A stretch of DNA of 15,733 nucleotides from an uncultured Lentisphaeria bacterium (lineage in GTDB: Bacteria > Verrucomicrobiota > Lentisphaeria > Victivallales > UBA1829), in assembly GCA_905211485.1 (NCBI GenBank), contig CAJMAW010000076.1, positions 1 through 15,733 on the forward strand, read 5' to 3'. A model generated the notes under the pieces. It was given only the letters and a program-made list of their open reading frames with translations. It was not told where the DNA came from and did no database searches. Made by a program: the position numbers and the translations under genes. Shown in pieces: positions 1 through 6,577 of the stretch (within the stretch, counting starts at the first letter, position 1; each line of letters starts with the position of its first letter).

Positions 1-124
1 AATAGAAACAAACGAGATTTCTGTCAAAAAAAGCATTGATAGAGGTTCCCTGAAGCTCCCCGGACATGCCAAAAGGCGCCGCGGGGGAAAGATCCGCGGT
101 TCCAAATCTAAAAATGGATTTTTT

Positions 125-146
125 CATTCTGAAATGCTTCAGAATG
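125..146. repeat. Perfect 9-bp inverted repeat (hairpin), 4-nt loop
   Basis: CATTCTGAA (125-133) and TTCAGAATG (138-146) are exact reverse complements around the loop ATGC. A run of six T lies on its left on the plus strand, so a minus-strand transcript would have the hairpin followed by A residues rather than U. It lies about 125 bases past the stop of the CBM9-like gene. It could be a transcript 3'-end stabiliser or a protein site; it lacks the features of a normal terminator. Confidence 0.5.
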
Positions 147-205
147 CTTGAACTGCATAAACTAAGAAACATATAAAAATACATTTCTTCCGGATCAAAG
201 CCATG

Positions 206-243
206 AAAAGAAAATCCGTTCCCGGAAATATGAATTACGGATT
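206..243 (-). terminator. Possible rho-independent terminator of the CBM9-like gene
   Basis: Read on the minus strand, AATCCGT (243-237) pairs with ACGGATT (219-213) across a 17-nt loop, followed at once by TTCTTTTC. It starts 27 bases after the stop codon of the upstream minus-strand gene. The stem is short (7 bp), only moderately GC-rich, and the loop is long, so the call is tentative. Confidence 0.35.
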
Positions 244-269
244 GAGTTTTCTATTCCACATCATCATCT

Positions 270-1223
270 TCATCCGGGGAACAGGCGTTCCTTCAGCCAG
301 AACTTCCTGAGTTCAGAAAGCAGATAAGGGAATTCCATCCAGTCGGGGACGGCTTCCCAGAAAAGACGGTCTGAATCTTCCCGGGACATTCCAGGGGAAA
401 CAGCTTCTCCCCCCTTCAGGAGTCGCTCAATCCGGCCTTGGAGGACTTCTTCATAAAAAGGAAGATCCCCCTTCACCTCATCCCCCCAGAAATTCCGGAC
501 ATCCGGACACGCCTGACGGAAAGCACCAAACGCCTTCAACACAATGCTTCTCCGGATCCGCGGAAGCCATGCTTCCGCATCCCGGAAGACCAGACGCCCG
601 AAGCGGTTCAGCTCATGGACTTTTCCTCCCCCCCATGAATATCCTCCGCGGGGTCCCCACACAATGATTCCCAAGGGCCATTCAGAGTCATTCGTGGGCA
701 ATTTGTCATAGATCAGGAGCCAGGGGAGAAACATGGCAATTCCCATGCCGTCTGCGACAGGAGCGATCTCCCTTCTGTAGAAAGAGTCCATTTTCCGATA
801 AGATCTGTGCGGAGAAGTCCAGGCGACAAAGGTCGTTTTTTCCGGATGAAGATTTTCCATCCACTGGAAGTAACACTCCCCCTCCCCCGGGCGGAAATAC
901 ATTTCAAACATCGCTCCCGGAGCCAGTCCCGCAAGCACTTCTTCCACTCTTTCTTCCCTGTAGCGGAGATAGAGATGCAGTCCTTCCTGATCGGCAGCGG
1001 CGCAGAAGAAGATTCCCGCATCGGAAGATGCGGAAGAGGAAGAAGAAGAAACGGAACGGAGCATATTCACGTCTGTGGATAAAAGCGCCGCGGACTCTTT
1101 GTCGTATTCTTCAAAGCGGCTCTCCTTTCCGACGGAATCCTTCCTAAGGAGAGAATCCTCCCAGGCGCAAACGCAGGAAGGAGCCTTTTCCATGAAATTA
1201 CAGACATAACGAGGAACTTTCAT
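270..1223 (-). CDS. CBM9-like carbohydrate-binding-fold protein (317 aa)
   Basis: The function is not established; it probably binds sugar or assists its GH123-like neighbour. The core (about residues 68-213) reads like the CBM9/DOMON-type beta-sandwich modules common in Lentisphaeria: GIFFCAAAD at 70-78, a middle part rich in Trp and Tyr, then W-P-L-G-I-I-V-W-G at 182-190 and GGYSWGGGKVHE at 193-204, ending in FGRLVF at 208-213. Residues 214-317 form a charged, probably helical tail that CBM9 modules normally lack. A run of serines (59-67) lies before the core. There is no signal peptide, so a cytoplasmic location is inferred. The start is supported by AGGGAG 10 bases upstream. The ORF overlaps the end of the upstream GH123-like gene by 26 bases, which suggests translational coupling. 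The family resemblance is from memory; the fold assignment is moderately secure and the ligand is unknown. Confidence 0.7.
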   Translation of the reverse strand: MKVPRYVCNFMEKAPSCVCAWEDSLLRKDSVGKESRFEEYDKESAALLSTDVNMLRSVSSSSSSASSDAGIFFCAAADQEGLHLYLRYREERVEEVLAGLAPGAMFEMYFRPGEGECYFQWMENLHPEKTTFVAWTSPHRSYRKMDSFYRREIAPVADGMGIAMFLPWLLIYDKLPTNDSEWPLGIIVWGPRGGYSWGGGKVHELNRFGRLVFRDAEAWLPRIRRSIVLKAFGAFRQACPDVRNFWGDEVKGDLPFYEEVLQGRIERLLKGGEAVSPGMSREDSDRLFWEAVPDWMEFPYLLSELRKFWLKERLFPG

Positions 1224-3255
1224 TCGATCCGTTCTCCCTGAGTTTTAAAATCCAGTTTATCATTTCCAGCCTTGCATGATTCAGATCACATACGGAAGTG
1301 TCCAGGAGGGCAAGCCACTGCAGCGCCCTGCGTCCCAGATAGACAGAATCCACATTTCCGGAGGAAAGCGCCGCATGCGCCAGAGTTTTCAGGAGTGTCG
1401 CATAACGGACGTCGTCTACGGCCTCCCGGAAGGCCTCATACTCGATGGTTTCAACAAATCCGTCGCTGGCCGGATACACCATGTTGAAGGAGCGGTAATT
1501 ATACTGGGTGCCGGAAAAATCATTCCATGGACTTGCATTCAGAGCATAGTTGTGCGTTCCGTCCGCATTTGCCTTGTAGAGGTCCAGTCCGTGGGTCCGG
1601 CGGATGAAATCGGGATTTTCCGGCCCTATGTGCGGAGACGCATAATTTGCGGCAAGAACGCCGCATGCGTGCCAGCGGTCGAAATCCTCCTTCCGGTACG
1701 CGCCGCCGAGATTGACAAAATCCTCATTGTAAGTTCCATGAAGCAGATGTCCGGAATGGGCGGTGCTGTAGGTCTTCAGACCGAGTTCATGGAGAAGGCG
1801 CCAGGGTTTCCGCTCGTTTTTCAGAAGAGTCATGGAAGGTTCATCCCAACCGAAAGCATAAATGACGCTCTCTGGGCCGAAATGTTTTCGAATCAGTTCC
1901 AGTGCGCGCTTCACCTGAAGGAGCCATTCTCCGGGCGGAGGGGGCTGCTCGGAAAGGGATTTCCCGGACACAGTGTCTGACTTCAGGTATTCTTCTCCGG
2001 GATATCCCTGAATCCCGTCAAAGATCACGCGGGTATCCATCCCTGCCTTCCGATAGATTTCCAGCTGTTTTTCAAAAAAGCGGTCATCCCTGCCGACTTC
2101 CCGCAGACAGGGCAGCATCGGATTGAGCAGATTATGCTCCTTCAGACTGAGATACTCGTTGTAAAGACGTTTCTCCGCGTTTTCCGGAGAAGCTCCCTTC
2201 TGAATATATGTTTTCAAATTCAAAGAATTATATATGGATACAAAATAACGGCGCTCCGGATTGTAATTCGTCATGGGCTCCGGGAGACGGAAGGGAAGCA
2301 CGCGGACTGCCAAGGGAATGGAAGACACAGGTCTCCCGTCCATCAGAACAAGAATTCTGCCGGAATAGATCCCTTCCGCCTCTTCAGGGGCTTTGAAGGT
2401 CAGCCAGATCTGTTTGAAGTCGCCCGTCCGCAACCGGAACGGCTGAAGTTCCGACGCATCCCGGATTTCCATGACATTCTCATTAAGCAGGGCAGAATAC
2501 ATGGAGTCCACCGCCCGTCCCGCGACATTTCCCGAAACATCCGTTTCTTCGGATTCGCTGACCGGAAGATACAGCGTCTTCCCATCCACATTTGCGCGCA
2601 GATAATTTTTCCTCTCCGCCGTATCGACCTTGAGCATTTTTTCATCATTCAGCAGGAGTTCCGGGATCAATTCACGTGCGGTCGAATCCGCGAAGTAGCT
2701 GTACCATGCGGTTCCCCCCTGATACCAGCACTTCACAATCTTCAAACGGACGGCGGATGCGGGAATGATCGACCCGTTTTCCCCGTTCAGGTCCGATACG
2801 TTCAGTTCCACCTTCTCTGCATCGGCAAAGGGATAAAACAGAAAGGAAGCAGGCTCGAATTCTCCTTTTGCAGCCAGGATCCGGAGAGTGGATTCCGCCT
2901 TCCCGCCGGCGGGATAGACGTCCGGAAGCCTCTTGATATTGCTCAACGGCTCCACGACATAATACGTAAAGGGGGCTTCCTCTGTTTTCCCCATGTCCTG
3001 GAGATCCGCCAGGACTCGCAAAGCCGATCCGATTCTGCGCGCGGCATCCCGGCGGAAAGTTTCATCCGCTGAATTTTCCGCTTCCGAAGCAAGCGTTTCA
3101 AGACGGGAAATATAGTTTTTGAACGAAGGATTTCCTGAAACTCTTCCCGCCTGCCGGAGTTCTTCCGCCAGGTCATGGAAATTCAGCAATTGGAGCAGAG
3201 TTGTTCCACTGGACAGCAGAGACGGCGCAAGCTTCCGGAGCAAACTGGAATCCAT
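1198..3255 (-). CDS. GH123/DUF4091-like glycoside hydrolase-type protein (685 aa)
   Basis: Probable glycosidase of the GH123/DUF4091 type; characterised GH123 enzymes are N-acetyl-beta-galactosaminidases. Residues 1-95 are a helical, non-conserved N-terminus. Residues about 125-320 form the beta-rich domain opened by the typical AAKGEFEPASF segment (128-138). Residues about 335-625 look like a TIM-barrel, with FGWDEPSM at 468-475, where D471-E472 match the Asp-Glu pair used in substrate-assisted catalysis by GH123. The DUF4091 signature closes the barrel: VYPASDGF at 593-600, then EYEAFREAVDDVRY at 605-618. There is no signal peptide, which is unusual for a polysaccharide-degrading enzyme and suggests cytoplasmic action on imported sugars. 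I chose the start at 3255 because AGGA and GGAG lie 5 and 11 bases upstream; the frame stays open to 3546 but the extra residues do not look like protein. Substrate is unknown and activity is inferred. Confidence 0.75.
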   Translation of the reverse strand: MDSSLLRKLAPSLLSSGTTLLQLLNFHDLAEELRQAGRVSGNPSFKNYISRLETLASEAENSADETFRRDAARRIGSALRVLADLQDMGKTEEAPFTYYVVEPLSNIKRLPDVYPAGGKAESTLRILAAKGEFEPASFLFYPFADAEKVELNVSDLNGENGSIIPASAVRLKIVKCWYQGGTAWYSYFADSTARELIPELLLNDEKMLKVDTAERKNYLRANVDGKTLYLPVSESEETDVSGNVAGRAVDSMYSALLNENVMEIRDASELQPFRLRTGDFKQIWLTFKAPEEAEGIYSGRILVLMDGRPVSSIPLAVRVLPFRLPEPMTNYNPERRYFVSIYNSLNLKTYIQKGASPENAEKRLYNEYLSLKEHNLLNPMLPCLREVGRDDRFFEKQLEIYRKAGMDTRVIFDGIQGYPGEEYLKSDTVSGKSLSEQPPPPGEWLLQVKRALELIRKHFGPESVIYAFGWDEPSMTLLKNERKPWRLLHELGLKTYSTAHSGHLLHGTYNEDFVNLGGAYRKEDFDRWHACGVLAANYASPHIGPENPDFIRRTHGLDLYKANADGTHNYALNASPWNDFSGTQYNYRSFNMVYPASDGFVETIEYEAFREAVDDVRYATLLKTLAHAALSSGNVDSVYLGRRALQWLALLDTSVCDLNHARLEMINWILKLRENGSNESSSLCL

Positions 3256-3681
3256 GATTTTCCTTTCTCCCCCCTTCCGTTTCTTTCCATGGGATGAATC
3301 ACCCGGCTTCATCATGCAGCACAGCAGCACAGCGGAGGCATCGTGCTGCGGGAACAGCCAAGCCGTGTTTCCGGTGTAAATTGCCGCGTCACAGGAAAAA
3401 GCAACCTGCACGCGAGTCCTGGAAATGGAGAAATACATGCCGGACGTACTCCGGACAGCGGACAGCGCTGCCGGGGATTCCTGATTCTTCAGAATATTAG
3501 CATGTTTTCCTCTCCGCTTCAATCCATTCAAAGCATCATAGCGCAAAAGTTTTCCGGAAAGAGCATTTGAAATGACAGAGCGGAAGCATCATGGTAAGAA
3601 GAAGCTTGAAAAACGCGGAGCGGGAGCGCATGAAAGCGCTGGCTGCAACTGGATAAAATAAAAATCCGGAGGATTCTTTGA
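3256..3681. other. Intergenic region between divergent genes
   Basis: This stretch separates the minus-strand GH123-like gene from the plus-strand membrane-protein gene and should hold promoters for both. The minus frame of the GH123-like gene stays open to an ATG at 3546, but translation gives an unlikely Arg/Ser/Cys-rich sequence. I see no convincing -35/-10 pair. The only other item is the doubtful small ORF at 3572-3661. Confidence 0.5.
3572..3661 (+). CDS. Doubtful small ORF, 29 aa, basic
   Basis: An ATG at 3572 has a GGAAAGAG stretch ending 8 bases upstream. It reads 29 codons to TAA at 3659, encoding a Lys/His/Arg-rich peptide starting MTERKHHGKKKLEKRG. The stop lies 20 bases before the start of the small membrane-protein gene, in a different frame, so it could be a leader peptide or short first cistron. 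There is no family match I recognise, and one ribosome-binding-like stretch can arise by chance. It may simply be untranslated leader. Confidence 0.2.
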   Translation: MTERKHHGKKKLEKRGAGAHESAGCNWIK

Positions 3682-3999
3682 ATGGACAAACGGGAAAAAG
3701 CCTTTCTGCTGAATTTCTTCCTCCCCGGGACGGGTCACTTCTATCTGGGAGAAAAAATGACAGGATGCCTCATTCTTCTCATTGCCCTGTTTTTCTTCTT
3801 TGCCGCGTGTTGGGAACTGCTTGAACCCATCGTTCTCACGTTCCGTGAGCTTCTGGAAAATCCGCAGCAAGGGAAGGTCTTCCGGATTGAGGTGATGCGT
3901 GTACTGCTGAATCTGGGCGGACTCTGTCTGGTCTGGTTGATCAGTTCTGCGGATCTGCTTATCAGAAAAAGAGAAGAAAAGAAACGGCCTCATCCCTGA
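3682..3999 (+). CDS. Small two-helix membrane protein, TM2-like (105 aa)
   Basis: Function unknown; predicted inner-membrane protein. The N-terminus has the pattern of TM2-type and related small membrane proteins: a hydrophobic turn LLNFFLPGTGHFYLGEK (9-25) with Pro-Gly, Gly and Tyr-x-Gly, followed by a first transmembrane segment at about 28-43 (rich in Leu, Ile and Phe) and a second at about 72-90. The tail (95-105) is very basic, so the C-terminus is likely cytoplasmic. The start is secure: GGAGG lies 8 to 9 bases upstream. It is followed 96 bases later by the nitronate monooxygenase-like gene with no terminator between, so co-transcription is possible. A functional link to that gene is not evident. 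Confidence 0.7.
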   Translation: MDKREKAFLLNFFLPGTGHFYLGEKMTGCLILLIALFFFFAACWELLEPIVLTFRELLENPQQGKVFRIEVMRVLLNLGGLCLVWLISSADLLIRKREEKKRPHP

Positions 4000-4014
4000 A
4001 TCCCCCCTCTGCGC

Positions 4015-4042
4015 TTGTAAAATTGCTTTCCCATGCTATTTT
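4015..4042 (+). promoter_or_regulatory. Weak candidate promoter before the nitronate monooxygenase-like gene
   Basis: TTGTAA (4015-4020) and TATTTT (4037-4042) are spaced by 16 bases, each matching four of six sigma-70 consensus positions. The region between the two genes is AT-rich (Ttaaat, ttaaaaatat follow). The evidence is slight; readthrough from the membrane-protein gene is an alternative. Confidence 0.25.
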
Positions 4043-4095
4043 AAATGAATTTAAAAATATGCTGAAAAACTAATAAGAATGGATTTGTATTCAAT

Positions 4096-5145
4096 ATGAA
4101 ATTACCGAAACTCAGAATCAGAAATCTGGAATCCAAATATCCGGTCATCCAGGCGGGCATGGGAGTCCGCATCGGATCGGCCACACTGGCGGCGGAAGCG
4201 ATTAAACAGGGAGCTTTCGGAACGATTGCCAGCGTCGGAATGGGAGACATCGAAGAAGGTAAAATTCATTTTATTGACGTCTGCAACAATGCCTTCGCCG
4301 ATGAAATACGGAAGGCGAAGCAGCTGCTGAATGGAGAAAAGCCGCTCGGAGTGAATGTCATGGTCGCGCTCTCCAATTATGAGGAAATCATCCGGACGGC
4401 GGTCCGGGAAGGAGTCGACTTCATCATTTCCGGCGCCGGACTGCCGCTGCCGCTGCCTGAATTCGTGGGTAATGCCGACATTGCGCTGATTCCCGTCATT
4501 TCCAGCGGACGTGCCTTTGAAGTCGTCGTGAAAACCTGGAAACGCAAATATGACAGGAAGCCGGACGCCGTCATCATCGAAGGCCCGAAATGCGGCGGAC
4601 ATCTCGGCTTCACCATGCAGCAGATCGAGCATCCGGAAACCTGTTCGCTCGACATGCTCCTTGCCGACGTGAAAAAAGTTGCCGAAGAATACGGCTGTGC
4701 CGACATTCCCTTCATTGCGGCAGGCGAAGTCGCCAGCCGCGCCGATATCGAACATTTCCTTGAAATGGGATATGACGGGGTCCAGATCGGCAGCTTCTTC
4801 ATCACTGCGGAAGAAGCCGGAATCGACAGGAAGAGCAAAGAGGTCTTTGTGAAGGCGAAAAGTGAAGATGTAGTCGTCATCAAGAGTCCGGTCGGTCTTC
4901 CCGTCCGCGTTCTCCGGACTCCGCTTGTGGAACGTGTTCTTGCGGGGAACCGGGAGAAATTCTCCTGTCCCTACCGCTGTCTGCGCACCTGTGATCCGCG
5001 GAAATCTCTTTTCTGCATTGCCCGCGCCCTGCTGGCGACCTGGATGGGAGACACCGAAAATGGTCTGTACATGGTCGGCTCCAACGTGGAGTCGATCAGG
5101 AAAATCTATCCGCTGAAGGAATTCTTCGATACCTTGAAGGACTGA
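4096..5145 (+). CDS. Nitronate monooxygenase / FabK-like FMN flavoprotein (349 aa)
   Basis: Cytoplasmic TIM-barrel flavoprotein of the nitronate monooxygenase family (2-nitropropane dioxygenase, related to enoyl-ACP reductase FabK). Family members oxidise alkyl nitronates or reduce enoyl-thioesters with FMN; the true substrate cannot be read here. Visible motifs are PVIQAGMGVRIG (16-27), LGVNVMV (84-90), ISGAGLP (111-117), the phosphate-binding EGPKCGGHLGF (162-172), IPFIAAGEV (204-212) and DGVQIGSFF (227-235). The C-terminus carries a cysteine cluster C291-x3-C295-x3-C299-x7-C307, a pattern I recall from clostridial-type members and which could bind a metal or Fe-S cluster. The length is normal. 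The ribosome-binding site is weak (GGAT 11 bases upstream), but no better start exists: an ATG at 4079 is out of frame. The gene ends in its own terminator, so it is not in the same unit as the MFS gene downstream. Confidence 0.9.
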   Translation: MKLPKLRIRNLESKYPVIQAGMGVRIGSATLAAEAIKQGAFGTIASVGMGDIEEGKIHFIDVCNNAFADEIRKAKQLLNGEKPLGVNVMVALSNYEEIIRTAVREGVDFIISGAGLPLPLPEFVGNADIALIPVISSGRAFEVVVKTWKRKYDRKPDAVIIEGPKCGGHLGFTMQQIEHPETCSLDMLLADVKKVAEEYGCADIPFIAAGEVASRADIEHFLEMGYDGVQIGSFFITAEEAGIDRKSKEVFVKAKSEDVVVIKSPVGLPVRVLRTPLVERVLAGNREKFSCPYRCLRTCDPRKSLFCIARALLATWMGDTENGLYMVGSNVESIRKIYPLKEFFDTLKD

Positions 5146-5157
5146 AATGAAAAGAGG

Positions 5158-5190
5158 GGTGTGGGTTTTCCCACACCTTCTTTTTCTCTC
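5158..5190 (+). terminator. Rho-independent terminator after the nitronate monooxygenase-like gene
   Basis: GGTGTGGG (5158-5165) pairs perfectly with CCCACACC (5170-5177) around a TTTT loop and is followed by TTCTTTTTCTCTC. It begins 12 bases after the stop codon. This is the clearest terminator in the window. Confidence 0.92.
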
Positions 5191-5236
5191 CGTTTCCTGA
5201 CAGGATTGACTGATTCTGAAAAGGATTTTGTACATC

Positions 5237-6475
5237 ATGACGAAAAAGATGATATTCGGCAGATACGATTATGCCACGTTTCTCTGTCTCTGCGCCTACG
5301 CATGCTGTTCCGTAGTGATTCCGGTGTCTCTGGTTCCCCTTGCGCTGTCTCTGAACTTTCCGCTTGAGGACGGGGGCATGGGGCTGGGAGGAGTTCTCCA
5401 GATCGCGAGGAGTTCCTCCATGGTGTTTGCGATGCTGTTCTGCGGATTTCTTGCCGGGCGCTGGGGGAAGGCAAGATCCCTAGGGCTGGCCCTTCTCTGC
5501 ATGAGTGCGGGGATCCTGGGAGCGGCGATTTCGCCGTTTTACGGACTTCTTTTCTGCATGCTGGTGATTGCGGGTCTGGGCGAAGGCGTGATCGAGGGGT
5601 TGGCGACGCCGGTGGTTCAGGACCTGCATCCGGATGAACCGGGCCGCTATATCAATTTTTCCCACGGTTTCTGGTCTGTGGGGGTTCTCGGAATGGTCCT
5701 GATTGCGGGTCTGCTGCTGAATCTCGGTGTCAACTGGCGCTGGATTACGGCGGGAGCGGGGATCTTCACCCTGGTGCCGGCACTGATGTACCTGATTCCA
5801 TCGAAGAAGAGTCCGTATCCTGCGGTCAGGGAGACATTCCGTGCGGCGGAAGTCTGGCGCAACAGCGTGGACATTCTGAAACGGGGCCGCTTCTGGCTCT
5901 TCTTTGCGGCAATGTTCCTGGCGGGCGGAGGAGAATACTGCCTGACGTTCTGGTGCGCAAGCTTCATCAAGCTGGAATACAACAGCAGCATGTGGGATGC
6001 GGGCCTGGGGACGGCGGTTTTTGCCGGCGGAATGATCGTCGGGAGACTGGGTTCCGGGTATCTGGTCCGCCAGAAGGCGCTGAAGGAACTCATTGTCCTG
6101 TCGGCGCTGGCGGCGACGGCAATTACGCTGACATTCCCCTTTCTGCGTTCGCTTCCTGTTTTGTTTATGCTTCTGTTTCTGTCGGGGATTTTCATCGGGC
6201 CGTTCTGGCCGAGCGTGCAGAGCTACTGCGCCACCCGTATGACGGTGGACAACACTATGCTTTTCATTCTTCTTTCCTGCGCCGGAGTTCCCGGAGCGGG
6301 GATCTGCACCATGCTTATGGGGATTCTGGGGGATGCGGTGGGCTTGAAGATGTCCTTTTTCCTGGTGCCGGGCTGTTTCATTCTGATGACGCTTCTGATC
6401 GGGCTTGACTGGGCGGAAGGGAGGCATCATGTGATGAAACGTCTGAAACGGAGGACACTGCTCCGCACGGAATAG
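5237..6475 (+). CDS. Major facilitator superfamily transporter, FHS/sugar-permease-like (412 aa)
   Basis: Inner-membrane secondary transporter with about twelve hydrophobic segments in two halves, split by a basic loop around residues 188-220 (PSKKSPYPAVRE...). MFS motif A is seen as GFLAGRWGKAR at 70-80, though its usual Asp is a Gly-Arg pair here. The segment E-G-L-A-T-P-V-V-Q-D-L-H-P-D-E (120-134) followed by YINFSHGFWSVGVLG (138-152) resembles the Asn-x-x-His-x-x-x-x-x-G signature of the fucose/FHS-type permeases, suggesting a sugar substrate; that is inference. The ATG at 5237 is preferred because AAGGA sits 11 bases upstream. A TTG at 5228 would be only 2 bases from it. The gene lies 47 bases after a strong terminator and 102 bases before proS, with no terminator between, so it may be co-transcribed with proS although the roles are unrelated. 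Confidence 0.85.
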   Translation: MTKKMIFGRYDYATFLCLCAYACCSVVIPVSLVPLALSLNFPLEDGGMGLGGVLQIARSSSMVFAMLFCGFLAGRWGKARSLGLALLCMSAGILGAAISPFYGLLFCMLVIAGLGEGVIEGLATPVVQDLHPDEPGRYINFSHGFWSVGVLGMVLIAGLLLNLGVNWRWITAGAGIFTLVPALMYLIPSKKSPYPAVRETFRAAEVWRNSVDILKRGRFWLFFAAMFLAGGGEYCLTFWCASFIKLEYNSSMWDAGLGTAVFAGGMIVGRLGSGYLVRQKALKELIVLSALAATAITLTFPFLRSLPVLFMLLFLSGIFIGPFWPSVQSYCATRMTVDNTMLFILLSCAGVPGAGICTMLMGILGDAVGLKMSFFLVPGCFILMTLLIGLDWAEGRHHVMKRLKRRTLLRTE

Positions 6476-6577
6476 AATAAACAGAATCATAATCATGCAG
6501 AATACACGTCAACAGGATTCAATCAATCCAGAGATACAGGATTTTTCGATCTCAAAGAAAGGACGAACAGTCGAACC

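Noticed and set aside
1276..3072. Plus-strand frames (234 and 312 codons) opposite the GH123-like gene
   Set aside because: Antisense to a protein with recognisable DUF4091 motifs; no family resemblance of their own.
3256..3546. N-terminal extension of the GH123-like protein from an ATG at 3546
   Set aside because: The extra 97 residues lack family similarity and protein-like character, while a strong ribosome-binding site precedes the ATG at 3255.
3589..3993. Minus-strand frame (134 codons) opposite the small membrane protein
   Set aside because: The plus frame has GGAGG at the right distance and two clear membrane segments; the minus product is Gln/Pro/Phe-rich without a pattern.
4102..5238. 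Long minus-strand frame (378 codons) opposite the nitronate monooxygenase-like gene
   Set aside because: The plus strand encodes a complete, motif-rich protein here. The minus product is rich in Arg, Asp, Gly and His, typical of an antisense shadow.
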